Part shown: positions 9,739 through 18,627 of the stretch, one piece after another | How the letters are laid out: each line of letters opens with the position of its first letter | Numbering within the stretch: position 1 is the first letter of the stretch | Origin: Pontibacter mangrovi | GTDB taxonomy: Bacteria; Bacteroidota; Bacteroidia; Cytophagales; Hymenobacteraceae | Length of the DNA stretch: 64,000 nt | Reading direction: 5' to 3' | Assembly: GCF_006385705.1 (NCBI RefSeq) | Contig: NZ_VFRQ01000005.1 | Coordinates: 310,001-374,000 of the forward strand | Made by a program: the position numbers and the translations under genes | The notes under the pieces: generated by a model | Told to the model about the DNA's origin: nothing | What the model saw: only the letters and a program-made list of their open reading frames with translations | The model's database searches: none

Positions 9739-12144
9739 ATGAAGTTACCATACCTGTTTCATACTTTTGTGTTTCTAGCTTTTACCGTGTTAGCCGGCTG
9801 CAGGAGCGTGCCCGAGGAGGCAGGCGTTGCCGGCGCAACGTCATTAGGGAAACAAGTTTTTAACGACGGCTGGGAGTTTGTGCGTGATGCAGACTCGGCT
9901 GCGGTGTTTGGCGGGCAAAACAGTCTGGCCTGGGAGCAGGTGTCGCTGCCGCACACGGCGCGCCTGGAGCCGATCGAGAAAACAGAGCAGCAGTGGCAGG
10001 GCACAGCCTTCTACCGTAAAGCGTTTACCATACCTGCCAGCCACCAAGGCAAGCATATCGCGCTTCAGTTTGAGGCGGCCATGCAGGTGGCGGAAGTATA
10101 CCTGAACGGGCAGCACATTTTCCGGCACCTAGGCGGCTACCTCCCTTTTTATGTGGATATCACAGCACAGGTAAAGTATGGCGAGGAGAACGTGGTGCTG
10201 GTAAAGCTCAACAACGAGGACAACCCCAACATAGCGCCCGGCAAACCGCTCGCCGACCTGGACTTTAACTACTACAGCGGCATCTACCGCAATGTATACC
10301 TCATCACCAAAGACAAACTGCATATTTCGGACGCCGTGGCCGCCAACCGCGTGACTGGCGGAGGCGTATTGCTGAACTACCAAAACGTGAGCCAACAAGC
10401 CGCCACCCTGCAGGTGCAGACGGAGCTGAAGAATGACCACGCCGAGCAGCAGGAGGCGCAGGTGAGAATCATACTTTCAGATAGCAGCGGAAACAAGATA
10501 GGGGAGGCGCAATCAGAAAGTATGGCCGTGCAGCCGGGTGCGTTCGGCACGTTCCGGCAAAGTATAAACATCACTAACCCGAAGCTGTGGTCGCCGGACG
10601 CGCCATACTTGTATACCCTGGATGTGGAGCTGCTGCAGGATGGCAAGGTGCTGGACAGGCAACGTATAAAAACCGGCATAAAGTCCTTCCGCTTCGCGAA
10701 AGACGGCTTTTACCTGAACGGCGAGAAACTGTTCCTGCGCGGCACCAACCGCCATCAGGAGTATCCATACCTAGGCTACGCGCTTTCTGATAATGCCAAC
10801 TACCGCGATGCCTGGAAGATAAAGGAGGCCGGTTTCAACTTCGTGCGCTTGTCGCACTACCCGCAGTCGCCGGCGTTTATGGAGGCCTGCGATGAGTTGG
10901 GTTTGCTGGTGATGGACGCCATACCGGGCTGGCAGTTTTTCGGCGAGGCTGAGTTCCAGCAGAACGCCCTGCAGGATGTGCGCGAGATGGTGCGCCGTGA
11001 CCGGAACCATACTTCGGTTATACTTTGGGAGGCCTCCCTGAACGAGTCGGGGATGACGAAAGCGTTTATGCAGCAGGCCCACCAGGCGGTGCACGAGGAG
11101 CTGCCGTTTGAAGGAGTTTATACTTGCGGCTGGATAGATGACGTGTACGATGTGTTCATTCCGGCGCGGCAGCACGCCAAAGCCCCCGACTACTGGAACA
11201 AGTATGGCAACGACAAACCGCTGTTCATTGCCGAGTATGGCGACTGGGAATATTACGCGCAGAACGCCGGCTTTAACCAGAAAGAGTTTGCCAACCTGAA
11301 GGAGGAGGAGCGCACCAGCCGCCAACTGCGCGGCTTCGGGCAGAAGCGTTTGCTGCAGCAGGCCCTGAACTACCAGGAGGCCCACAACAGCAACCTGCAG
11401 GGCCCGGCCGTGGGAGACGCCAACTGGCTCATGTTCGACTACAAGCGCGGTTACGCCGATGATATCGAGTCTTCCGGCATTATGGACATAGTGCGCCTGC
11501 CCAAGTTTGCCTTTTACTTTTACCAGAGCCAGGCTAATCCAGACCTTGATGAGGATGCCGTGTTCCACAAGCCGATGGTGTTTATCGCCAATTACTGGAG
11601 CGACCCTGCGCTAAAGACCGTGAAAGTATACAGCAACTGCGACGAGGTGGAGCTGCAACTCAACGGCAAAACCATCGCCCGCCAGAAGCCTGACCAGGAC
11701 CGGAACTCCACGCACCTGCCGCACCCGCCGTTTACCTTTGAGGTACCCAGGTATGAGGCAGGCACCCTCACGGCCATCGGCTACATCAACAACCGTAAAG
11801 CAGCCACGCACCAGCAGAAAACCGCCGAAAAACCAGCCAAGCTCATACTTAGCGTAGATGTTAGCGGCAAAAAGCTGGCAGTTGGAAAGAACGATGCGGT
11901 ATTTGTGTACGCCAGCGTAACCGACGCCAGCGGCACCGTTGTCCCCGATGCCACCAATGCAGTCACTTTCTCGGTGGAGGGAGATGCCGAACTGGTAGGG
12001 CCTGAAACAGTGGACGCGGAGGCAGGCATAGCCGCCATACTAGTGAAAGCCGGGAAGCAGGCGGGCCCCATAAAAATACAGGCCCAGGCAAACGGGCTGG
12101 AGGCGGCAAGCTATACGTTGGAAGCGGTGGGAGAAAACAAGTAA
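9739..12144 (+). CDS. Glycoside hydrolase family 2 (beta-galactosidase-like) lipoprotein
   Basis: This GH2 enzyme is 801 aa from the start at 9739. That start was chosen because it gives a clean lipoprotein signal (MKLPYLFHTF, hydrophobic core, lipobox LAGC); in-frame starts also exist at 9643 and 9727. Domains in order are a sugar-binding jelly-roll (HLGGYLPFYVDIT), an Ig-like domain, a TIM barrel (FLRGTNRHQEYPYLG) and C-terminal Ig-like domains. The catalytic acid/base is the Glu of SLNESG (codon at 11044) and the nucleophile the Glu of FIAEYGDW (codon at 11233). The enzyme removes terminal beta-linked sugars, most plausibly galactose given galK and galT downstream, probably in the periplasm or at the cell surface. 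GH2 also includes glucuronidases and mannosidases, so the specificity is inferred. Confidence 0.88.
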   Translation: MKLPYLFHTFVFLAFTVLAGCRSVPEEAGVAGATSLGKQVFNDGWEFVRDADSAAVFGGQNSLAWEQVSLPHTARLEPIEKTEQQWQGTAFYRKAFTIPASHQGKHIALQFEAAMQVAEVYLNGQHIFRHLGGYLPFYVDITAQVKYGEENVVLVKLNNEDNPNIAPGKPLADLDFNYYSGIYRNVYLITKDKLHISDAVAANRVTGGGVLLNYQNVSQQAATLQVQTELKNDHAEQQEAQVRIILSDSSGNKIGEAQSESMAVQPGAFGTFRQSINITNPKLWSPDAPYLYTLDVELLQDGKVLDRQRIKTGIKSFRFAKDGFYLNGEKLFLRGTNRHQEYPYLGYALSDNANYRDAWKIKEAGFNFVRLSHYPQSPAFMEACDELGLLVMDAIPGWQFFGEAEFQQNALQDVREMVRRDRNHTSVILWEASLNESGMTKAFMQQAHQAVHEELPFEGVYTCGWIDDVYDVFIPARQHAKAPDYWNKYGNDKPLFIAEYGDWEYYAQNAGFNQKEFANLKEEERTSRQLRGFGQKRLLQQALNYQEAHNSNLQGPAVGDANWLMFDYKRGYADDIESSGIMDIVRLPKFAFYFYQSQANPDLDEDAVFHKPMVFIANYWSDPALKTVKVYSNCDEVELQLNGKTIARQKPDQDRNSTHLPHPPFTFEVPRYEAGTLTAIGYINNRKAATHQQKTAEKPAKLILSVDVSGKKLAVGKNDAVFVYASVTDASGTVVPDATNAVTFSVEGDAELVGPETVDAEAGIAAILVKAGKQAGPIKIQAQANGLEAASYTLEAVGENK

Positions 12145-12147
12145 ACG

Positions 12148-12195
12148 AAAACGGCGCCCAGGCTTTCCGTGTAAGAATAGCCTTAGCGCCGTTTT
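12148..12195. terminator. Bidirectional terminator between GH2 and lacI-type genes
   Basis: AAAACGGCGC (12148-12157) and GCGCCGTTTT (12186-12195) are perfect inverted arms, with a further short AGGCT/AGCCT pairing inside. It lies between two convergent genes, so it can act in both directions. Confidence 0.8.
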
Positions 12196-12241
12196 AAGTC
12201 ATACTTCAGGTAGTATGCCGAACCTCTCTAAGGTATAGGCT

Positions 12242-13249
12242 TTAGGAAGAGGACCTGACAATAAGTTCGCTGCTGAGCACCTTGTGGAAATGCTGGGTAG
12301 ACTTCTGCTCGATCTCATCAATCAAAAGCTGCGTGGCCAGCTTGCCCACCTCAAAGCTCGGCTGCATAACGGTTGTTAAAGCCGGCCATACCACCTCACT
12401 CACGGGGTCATTGTTATAGCCCACCACGGCTACATCTTCGGGCACCCGGATGCCTAGCTCTTTCAGGTACTTAATGCAAAGCACGGCGATAGAGTCGTTT
12501 ACCGTAAAGATGGCGTCCGGTTTCTCCTCCAGGTTAAACAGCGCCTGAATTTTCTCCATGGCATCATACTGGAAGTCTTCGCAGTGCAGCAGGTACTCCT
12601 TGTTAAACGGGATGTTATACTTTTGCAGCGCGTCGAGGTAGCCATTCATCCGGTCGATGGCGATGGAAAGGTGCCGGGGGCCGGCGATGTGCGCTATTTT
12701 GGTACAGCCTTTCCGGATGAGGTGCTCCACGGCCAGAAACGCCCCCTCGTGCTGGTTTACCGTAACTTTTGTGGCGTCGATATGCTCAAGCGCCCTATCG
12801 AAGAAAACCACCGGTATACCTCTTTGCTGTACTTTCTGGAAAATCTCCGTATCGCTGGTGCACTTAGAGACCGACACAAGCAAGCCATCTATCCGGATGG
12901 AAACCAGCTTTTTTATGTTGCTGGCCTCCTTCTCGGGCGACTCGTCCGACTGGCAGAACATGATGTGATAGCCGTTTGCGTCGGCCACCTCCATCATCCC
13001 CGATAACGCATTAGCAAAGTAGCGCGCCGCAATAACAGGAAGCACCACGCCGATCACCTTCGTCTGCTTGTTCACCAGGCTGCGGGCAATAAAGTTCGGC
13101 TCGTAGTTCAGCTCCTTGGCCAAGGCGAGCACCTGCCTTTTGGTTTCCGGGTTGATATCCTGCACATCGCGCAAGGCCCGGGAAACAGTGGACACCGAAA
13201 GCCTCAGCTTCCGCGCCAGGTCTTTGATGGTAACTTGTTTATTTAACAT
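12242..13249 (-). CDS. LacI/PurR-family transcriptional regulator
   Basis: This 335-aa protein has a standard LacI length. An N-terminal helix-turn-helix (VTIKDLARKLRLSVSTVSRAL, residues about 6-26) is followed by the hinge helix segment NFIARSLVNKQT and a periplasmic-binding-protein-like effector domain (VIGVVLPVIAARYFANALSG, GRRVPEDVAVVGYNN-like segment near the C-terminus). It is divergently oriented from the SusC/SusD operon at 13502. Three AAACGTT operator cores lie in the shared 252-bp region, so it most likely controls the polysaccharide locus and itself. The inducer is presumably a mono- or disaccharide released from the glycan. Confidence 0.93.
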   Translation of the reverse strand: MLNKQVTIKDLARKLRLSVSTVSRALRDVQDINPETKRQVLALAKELNYEPNFIARSLVNKQTKVIGVVLPVIAARYFANALSGMMEVADANGYHIMFCQSDESPEKEASNIKKLVSIRIDGLLVSVSKCTSDTEIFQKVQQRGIPVVFFDRALEHIDATKVTVNQHEGAFLAVEHLIRKGCTKIAHIAGPRHLSIAIDRMNGYLDALQKYNIPFNKEYLLHCEDFQYDAMEKIQALFNLEEKPDAIFTVNDSIAVLCIKYLKELGIRVPEDVAVVGYNNDPVSEVVWPALTTVMQPSFEVGKLATQLLIDEIEQKSTQHFHKVLSSELIVRSSS

Positions 13250-13362
13250 TTTAAGGTTGAGGTAAGGTTAGTTAGAAGTACAGGCGTTCAGGTTTCCGGG
13301 TGGCACAGCAAATGCGCTTTGGGTGGATCGATAGACAATAAAGAGGATTGCCAGGCTATTGT

Positions 13363-13372
13363 CAAACGTTTG
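13363..13372. promoter_or_regulatory. LacI-type operator O1, perfect palindrome CAAACGTTTG
   Basis: This 10-bp perfect palindrome carries the central CG typical of LacI/PurR operators. It overlaps a minus-strand -7-like box AACGTTTG (complement of 13363-13370), one mismatch from TAnnTTTG, which could serve the regulator gene and make it autoregulated. Its centre (13367.5) is 41 bp, about four helical turns, from the next core. Confidence 0.7.
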
Positions 13373-13402
13373 CGAAAAAAAAGATGCCCCTGTAGGCGCT
13401 CT

Positions 13403-13424
13403 GCAAACGTTACCGGAAACGTTA
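13403..13424. promoter_or_regulatory. Tandem LacI-type operator cores O2 and O3
   Basis: Two further AAACGTT cores lie at 13405-13411 and 13417-13423, their centres 12 bp apart. Both are upstream of the presumed susC promoter (-7 box at 13473-13480), about 60-70 bp from the end of the box. That position fits activation or looping repression rather than simple promoter blocking. Confidence 0.65.
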
Positions 13425-13472
13425 TCTTGCTTTTGTCATAATCAAGAGTGGAAAAAGTGAAAGTCAATAGCT

Positions 13473-13480
13473 TATATTTG
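13473..13480 (+). promoter_or_regulatory. Bacteroidetes -7 box for the SusC/SusD operon
   Basis: TATATTTG is an exact match to TAnnTTTG and lies 21 bp before the susC ATG, so the leader would be short. No good -33 TTG element is present at the expected distance, consistent with a promoter that depends on a regulator bound at the upstream AAACGTT sites. Confidence 0.6.
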
Positions 13481-13501
13481 GTTAACTAAACCAAGAGAGT
13501 T

Positions 13502-16500
13502 ATGGCGAAAAAACTTTTACTCACAGTTGCTTCAGTTTTCTTAACCATCCTATCTGTAACGACAGCCGTTGCCCAGCAAAGGCAAATTTCAGGAGTGGTA
13601 ACAGATGGGAAAGATAGTCTGCCTCTGGTTGGGGCGGTGGCAAGGATAAAGGGGACAAGTATAGCAACCTCCACCGATGTTAACGGCCAGTTCCAGTTAA
13701 GCGGTGATTTCGGATCTACAGATGTGCTGGTGGTATCTTATGTGGGATATACTCCCAAAGAGGAGACCATCGGCAACAAGACACAATTTAGTGTAAGCCT
13801 GGAGCCTGACAACAAGGCGCTGGACGAAGTGATTGTAACGGGGGTGGCAACGGGCACGCCTAAAAAGAAGCTGGGATTTGCCGTGGCCAAAGTAGATGCG
13901 GAGACGCTGCAGAAGGTACCGGGCACCGATCCGGCTGCGGCCCTGCAGGGCAAGGTAGCCGGTGTTAAGATCACCAAAACAAGCGGTGCCCCCGGCTCCG
14001 AAAGCGACATCCAGCTGCGTGGTGTCAAAACGATTTTTGGCTCCTCAAACCCATTGGTTATAGTAGACGGCGTGCTGACGACCGGCGGCCTGGCAGACAT
14101 CAACGTGCAGGACATCCAGTCGATGGAGGTACTAAAAGGGGCGGCAGCGTCCTCTCTGTACGGCTCCAGGGCGGCGAACGGGGTTATCAGCATCATCACG
14201 AAGCGTGGCAACTCGCTGCCAGCCGGCAAAACAGAGATAGGCATCCGCAGTGAGTATGGCCAGAGCTTTATGGGCTTTGTGCCGGAGAAGTCGTCTGCCA
14301 CCAACCGAATCATCAAACCTAATGAAGAGACCGGCGAGCCGGAGGTGACGAACGTGGGAGACGCTGACCAGGTGGTGGACAACGTATATCCCAAAACCTA
14401 CGACAACGTGAACCAGTTCTTTAGCCCGGGCAGCTACCTGACGAACTATTTATACTTTAAAGGCAACTCCGACGACAACCGCCTCTCGGCTTACTCCTCT
14501 ATTGAGAAAACAGATGAGACGGGCGTGGTGAAAATGGTAGAGGGCCTGGACAGAACCAACGTAAAGCTGAACCTGGACTATAGCCTGACCGATAAGCTGG
14601 ACTTCACGACATCCAACCTGTATGCGCAGTCGATTGCGGATAACCGGGCAGCGGGCATATTTGGGCAGCTGATGAACACAGACCCTAACGCGGACCTCTA
14701 CCAGCTAAACGATGACGGCAGCCCCTACAAAGTAAACGTGAACACCATCGCGCAGGCTCCGAACCCGCTGTACAACATCGCCAACTCCGTGAACGACTCC
14801 CGCTCGGAGCGCCTGTTGAGCTACTTCGCCTTAAAGTATAGGCCGCTGGAGTACCTGTCGTTTCAGGGATCTTACGGAACCGACCGCAGCCGCTCCGAAA
14901 GCTTTTACCTGGCCCCGAAAGGTCGCTTGGATTATAACCTGAACCCCAGCAAAGGAAGCATTGGCAGAAGCAACTCCATTGCCAGAAGCCAGACCGTGCA
15001 GTTGGAGGGATCATTCTTTAAGCAGTTTGGCGACTTCAACACCCGCTTTAAGGGGCAGTACATGTATGAGTCGGAGAACTACGGCTACCTGAGCGCAAGC
15101 GGCACGGACCTGGGCGTAACGGGTATGGGACTTACCACCATCGACCTGGCGGCCACTAAGTATGCCAGCTCCTTTGCCTCCAAAACAGTGGCCAACAACC
15201 TGGCCGCCCTCACCATGATAGATTACAAGGACAAGTATATTCTGGACGCCCTGGTAAGAAGAGACGCTTCCTCCAGGTTCGGCCCGAACGTGCGGAACCA
15301 GATCTTTTACCGCGTTGCCGGCGCGTGGCGCTTAACAGAGGATTTCAAGATAAACGGCATTCAGGAGTGGAAGCTGCGCGCATCTTATGGCGTGTCGGGT
15401 CTGCGGCCTCCGTTTGAGGCGCAGTATGAAACCTATACCTTGGAGAACGGCCTTACCTCATCGCAGTACACGCTTGGCAACAAAAACCTAAAGCCATCTT
15501 TTTCGAAGGAGTTTGAGGCCGGTACGGATATCTTTTTCCTCAACCGCTTCAACTTCAGCCTGAACTACTCCAGGGCCCGCAACACCGACCAGATCCTGAA
15601 GGTGCCGCTGCCAGCGCTGGCCGGTGCGCCATACAGATGGCAGAACGCCGGCGAGGTGCTGTCGCATGCCTTCGAGATGAGCCTGGGTGGCGCGATCATC
15701 AGCAATGAAACCTTCAGCTGGGATGCTTCGGCCACGTTCGACAAGATCAGCCAGAAAATAACCAAACTGGAGGGGGAGCCATACTACCTGAACGGCACCC
15801 GCTTCAGGATTGAGGAAGGGATCGAGTTCGGTACCCTGTACCTCGATAAGTTTGCCAGAAGCCTGGACGAGGTGCTGAACCAGGTGCCTGAGGGGATGGA
15901 CGTAAGCGATGTATTCGTGCTCAACAACCAGGGCTATGTGGTAAGAAGAACCGAGATAGGCACCGTGAACGAGAAAGCCGTGAAAGTGCGGGACGACGAG
16001 GGCAACATCGTGGCGCTTCCTACGGCTAACTTCACCCCCGACTTTAACGTGAACCTGGCCAATACCTTCCGCTATAAGAAGTTCTCGCTGTATGGCCTGA
16101 TAGCCTGGCAACAGGGCGGCAAAGTATACAACCACGCTGTGCGGTATACCACCGAGCCAAAGTTCCTGGACCAGTCCGGGAAGCCCTGGAACGAAGTGAA
16201 GCCGCTGAAGTACCTGGACAACAGCGGGCAGGAAGGTGGCTTGCTGGGCTGGGACAACGATAACCTGATCTACGATGCCACCTTCGTGAAGCTGAGAGAG
16301 GTGTCGTTAGGGTATGACATCACCGGCCTGGAGAAGTATGGCTTCCACAACTTGCGGTTCAGCATTATCGGGCGCAACCTCCTGACGCTTACAGAATATC
16401 CGGGCTTCGATCCGGAGTCTGGTATGGGCAAAGAGGGTGTGGACACAAACGTGTTTAAGTTTGACTCCAACGAAGCCTACCCAACTTTCAGGACCGTGAG

Positions 16501-16531
16501 CGCCTCTATTTCTTTCAACTTTCAAAAATAA
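13502..16531 (+). CDS. SusC/RagA-family TonB-linked outer-membrane transporter
   Basis: This 1009-aa TonB-dependent transporter is the first gene of the main polysaccharide operon. It has a signal peptide with likely cleavage after AVA (about residue 24), a carboxypeptidase-like domain (QISGVVTDGKDSLPLVGAVA) and a plug carrying NPLVIVDGVL and SSLYGSRAANGVISIITKRG. The outer-membrane barrel ends in SASISFNFQK. It imports oligosaccharides produced at the cell surface, energised by TonB. The SusD partner starts 6 nt after its stop. A consensus -7 box and three LacI-type operator cores lie immediately upstream. Confidence 0.95.
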   Translation: MAKKLLLTVASVFLTILSVTTAVAQQRQISGVVTDGKDSLPLVGAVARIKGTSIATSTDVNGQFQLSGDFGSTDVLVVSYVGYTPKEETIGNKTQFSVSLEPDNKALDEVIVTGVATGTPKKKLGFAVAKVDAETLQKVPGTDPAAALQGKVAGVKITKTSGAPGSESDIQLRGVKTIFGSSNPLVIVDGVLTTGGLADINVQDIQSMEVLKGAAASSLYGSRAANGVISIITKRGNSLPAGKTEIGIRSEYGQSFMGFVPEKSSATNRIIKPNEETGEPEVTNVGDADQVVDNVYPKTYDNVNQFFSPGSYLTNYLYFKGNSDDNRLSAYSSIEKTDETGVVKMVEGLDRTNVKLNLDYSLTDKLDFTTSNLYAQSIADNRAAGIFGQLMNTDPNADLYQLNDDGSPYKVNVNTIAQAPNPLYNIANSVNDSRSERLLSYFALKYRPLEYLSFQGSYGTDRSRSESFYLAPKGRLDYNLNPSKGSIGRSNSIARSQTVQLEGSFFKQFGDFNTRFKGQYMYESENYGYLSASGTDLGVTGMGLTTIDLAATKYASSFASKTVANNLAALTMIDYKDKYILDALVRRDASSRFGPNVRNQIFYRVAGAWRLTEDFKINGIQEWKLRASYGVSGLRPPFEAQYETYTLENGLTSSQYTLGNKNLKPSFSKEFEAGTDIFFLNRFNFSLNYSRARNTDQILKVPLPALAGAPYRWQNAGEVLSHAFEMSLGGAIISNETFSWDASATFDKISQKITKLEGEPYYLNGTRFRIEEGIEFGTLYLDKFARSLDEVLNQVPEGMDVSDVFVLNNQGYVVRRTEIGTVNEKAVKVRDDEGNIVALPTANFTPDFNVNLANTFRYKKFSLYGLIAWQQGGKVYNHAVRYTTEPKFLDQSGKPWNEVKPLKYLDNSGQEGGLLGWDNDNLIYDATFVKLREVSLGYDITGLEKYGFHNLRFSIIGRNLLTLTEYPGFDPESGMGKEGVDTNVFKFDSNEAYPTFRTVSASISFNFQK

Positions 16532-16537
16532 ACTGAC

Positions 16538-18043
16538 ATGAGAATTTTAAGATATGTTAAATATGCTGTCCTGGTATGTGTTTTATCTATAGCAAGCTCA
16601 TGCTCGGATGTTTTTGAAGATATTAACGTTAAAAACGAGAACCAACCCCAGACCTCGGACCTGAAGGACCAGTACTTTGCGCAGATCAAGAACGGCTACG
16701 GCGCCTGGTATAACGCCAGCATTGCCGCCAGCCCTGCCATCGGTTTTGCCAGCGCAGACATCGTGACGGCCGGCACCGCCAGCTGGGGATCGGGAACCAT
16801 GTGGTACAGGCCACGGACGCCTCTCTTTAACTCCCAGACGCCCGACCCGGTGATCATCATCAACTTCGGGGCCTGGTACAATTACTACTCCGGTATTCCG
16901 ATCGTAACCAACGTGCTGCGCTCACTCCAGGATCCTGAGTTTAAGATCATCATCGACAAAAAAGATTACACGAAGCGGATACAGGCACACGGCTACTTGC
17001 TGCAGGCCATGCTCTACGGAAACATCGCCTTGCTGTACGACAAGGCCTACCTGTTTACAGAAGACAGCGGCAGCGCCGAGGATTTCGACTACCAGGCCAA
17101 CACCAAAAGCTACCAGGAGCTGATCGCGTTCTCGCTTGACAGGATAGACAAGGCCATCGCCGTGTTAGAACAGGACATCGACGACCCGGACCCGGAGGAG
17201 GTGATGCCGGGCGTAACCTTCACCAAAGCCGATCTGATCGCGTTTGCGAACTCAATGGGTGCCCGCTTGCTGGCCAACTCCCCGAGAACACCGGAAGAAG
17301 CTCAGTCGATCGATTGGCAAAGGGTGAAAAGCTACGCGGAGAAAGGCATTACCAGCGACTTTAAAGTACGCTACGACGAAGGCTGGCGCGGCAAAGTTAT
17401 CAGCCGCGACAACGGCATGAACAGTTTTGCCTTGTTCGACTACGACTGGATGCGGGTGAACCAGAAGGTGATCAACATGATGGCGCCGTCCGATCCGGCC
17501 GCTGAGTATCCGTGGCCGGAGGGCGTTACTTCGCTTGGCCCGGTTACAAACTCGCCTGACGCCCGCCTGAATGAGTACTTCACGTATGCCGACATCAACA
17601 ACTGGTTTGCGCAGAGCCGCGTGAGCCGCCCGGGCTATGGCTGGTTCATTCTGAGCGAGTACAAGTATACCCGTTACCAGGATGTGGTGCGCACCGGCCA
17701 GGGTTTGGTAGACCATTACCTGCAGGTGGAGAACGACACGTACCTGGCGGAGGCTAAAATAAGGCTGGGAGAAAGCGGTGCCGCGGAACTGATCAACAGA
17801 TCGAGGGTAGGCAAGGGCCACCTGCCGCCTGCCACCGACAGCGACAGCGACCTGATGGAAAAGCTGTTTTACGAGCGCTACGTGGAGAGCGACCTGGTAT
17901 GGCTGAACCTTGGCTTCTATGACAAGCGCCGCCTCGGCGAGCTGATGCCCGGCTCGGCTTACCACTTCCCGATACCTGCAGATGAGCTGATCCAACATGG
18001 CCAGGAGGTTTATACTTTCGGCGGCGTCGGAAATGAAATGTAG
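16538..18043 (+). CDS. SusD/RagB-family outer-membrane lipoprotein
   Basis: This 501-aa protein has a lipoprotein signal ending at Cys22 (SIASSC|SDVFEDINVKN). It is shorter than the SusD at 1475-3265 and belongs to the SusD-like group, with a helical repeat half (AHGYLLQAMLYGNIALLYD) and a C-terminal FYERYVESDLVWLNLGFYDKRR segment. It is the ligand-binding partner of the SusC encoded 6 nt upstream. Ligand residues cannot be assigned from sequence alone. Confidence 0.9.
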   Translation: MRILRYVKYAVLVCVLSIASSCSDVFEDINVKNENQPQTSDLKDQYFAQIKNGYGAWYNASIAASPAIGFASADIVTAGTASWGSGTMWYRPRTPLFNSQTPDPVIIINFGAWYNYYSGIPIVTNVLRSLQDPEFKIIIDKKDYTKRIQAHGYLLQAMLYGNIALLYDKAYLFTEDSGSAEDFDYQANTKSYQELIAFSLDRIDKAIAVLEQDIDDPDPEEVMPGVTFTKADLIAFANSMGARLLANSPRTPEEAQSIDWQRVKSYAEKGITSDFKVRYDEGWRGKVISRDNGMNSFALFDYDWMRVNQKVINMMAPSDPAAEYPWPEGVTSLGPVTNSPDARLNEYFTYADINNWFAQSRVSRPGYGWFILSEYKYTRYQDVVRTGQGLVDHYLQVENDTYLAEAKIRLGESGAAELINRSRVGKGHLPPATDSDSDLMEKLFYERYVESDLVWLNLGFYDKRRLGELMPGSAYHFPIPADELIQHGQEVYTFGGVGNEM

Positions 18044-18093
18044 GCGGTTGCACCCGTGTAAGAATCCATCAACAAGAACTTAAAGCAAAGACG

Positions 18094-18495
18094 ATGAACA
18101 ACTATAAGAACTTCCTTACAAGAGTGGGCCATGCTTTGGCGGCCCTCCTGATGCTTGTTTCGGTGAGCAGCTGCGAGCGCGACATGGACATGGACATAGT
18201 TTCGGTAACGCCGCCCGAGCTGCACGTGATCGTGTATAACGGCACTGACACAAACGATAGGGTAGAAGGTGCGACGGTAAAAGTATACGCCTCGGAGGAG
18301 AACCGCACAGCCGGCACAAACGCTGTGGCCGAGGCGGTGACCGACGCCAGCGGTGAAGCTGTTTTCCCGAAAGAGAAATTTGTGAAAGGTATAAATTACC
18401 TAACGGTAAGTATAGATGACGTGACGCTGACCGCGCAAACGCCATACATGCTGCAGAACGACGGCGAAACGCTGTTTTGGGTAGCAAAGAATTAA
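18094..18495 (+). CDS. Small lipoprotein with one Ig-like/regulatory-like domain
   Basis: This 133-aa protein has a lipoprotein signal (Cys27 in VSVSSC|ERD) and a single beta-sandwich segment. The motifs GATVKVYAS, VTDASGEAVF and INYLTVSIDD resemble carboxypeptidase-regulatory-like or CNA-B-type domains. It follows susD by 50 nt in the same operon, the position usually taken by a SusE/F-like surface glycan-binding protein. It is much shorter than those proteins. A role in glycan binding or complex assembly is a guess from position. Confidence 0.7.
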   Translation: MNNYKNFLTRVGHALAALLMLVSVSSCERDMDMDIVSVTPPELHVIVYNGTDTNDRVEGATVKVYASEENRTAGTNAVAEAVTDASGEAVFPKEKFVKGINYLTVSIDDVTLTAQTPYMLQNDGETLFWVAKN

Positions 18496-18627
18496 GGTGG
18501 ATTGTTTGAATAGAGTCTCCTGTGTTCGGCCTGTCATGGGTCGGGCACAGGTACTCGCCTTTCTCATCCGCACCCGTTCCAACCCTGTTCACAGAATTCA
18601 TACTTTACCTCCTGACCCAAAGCCAAG

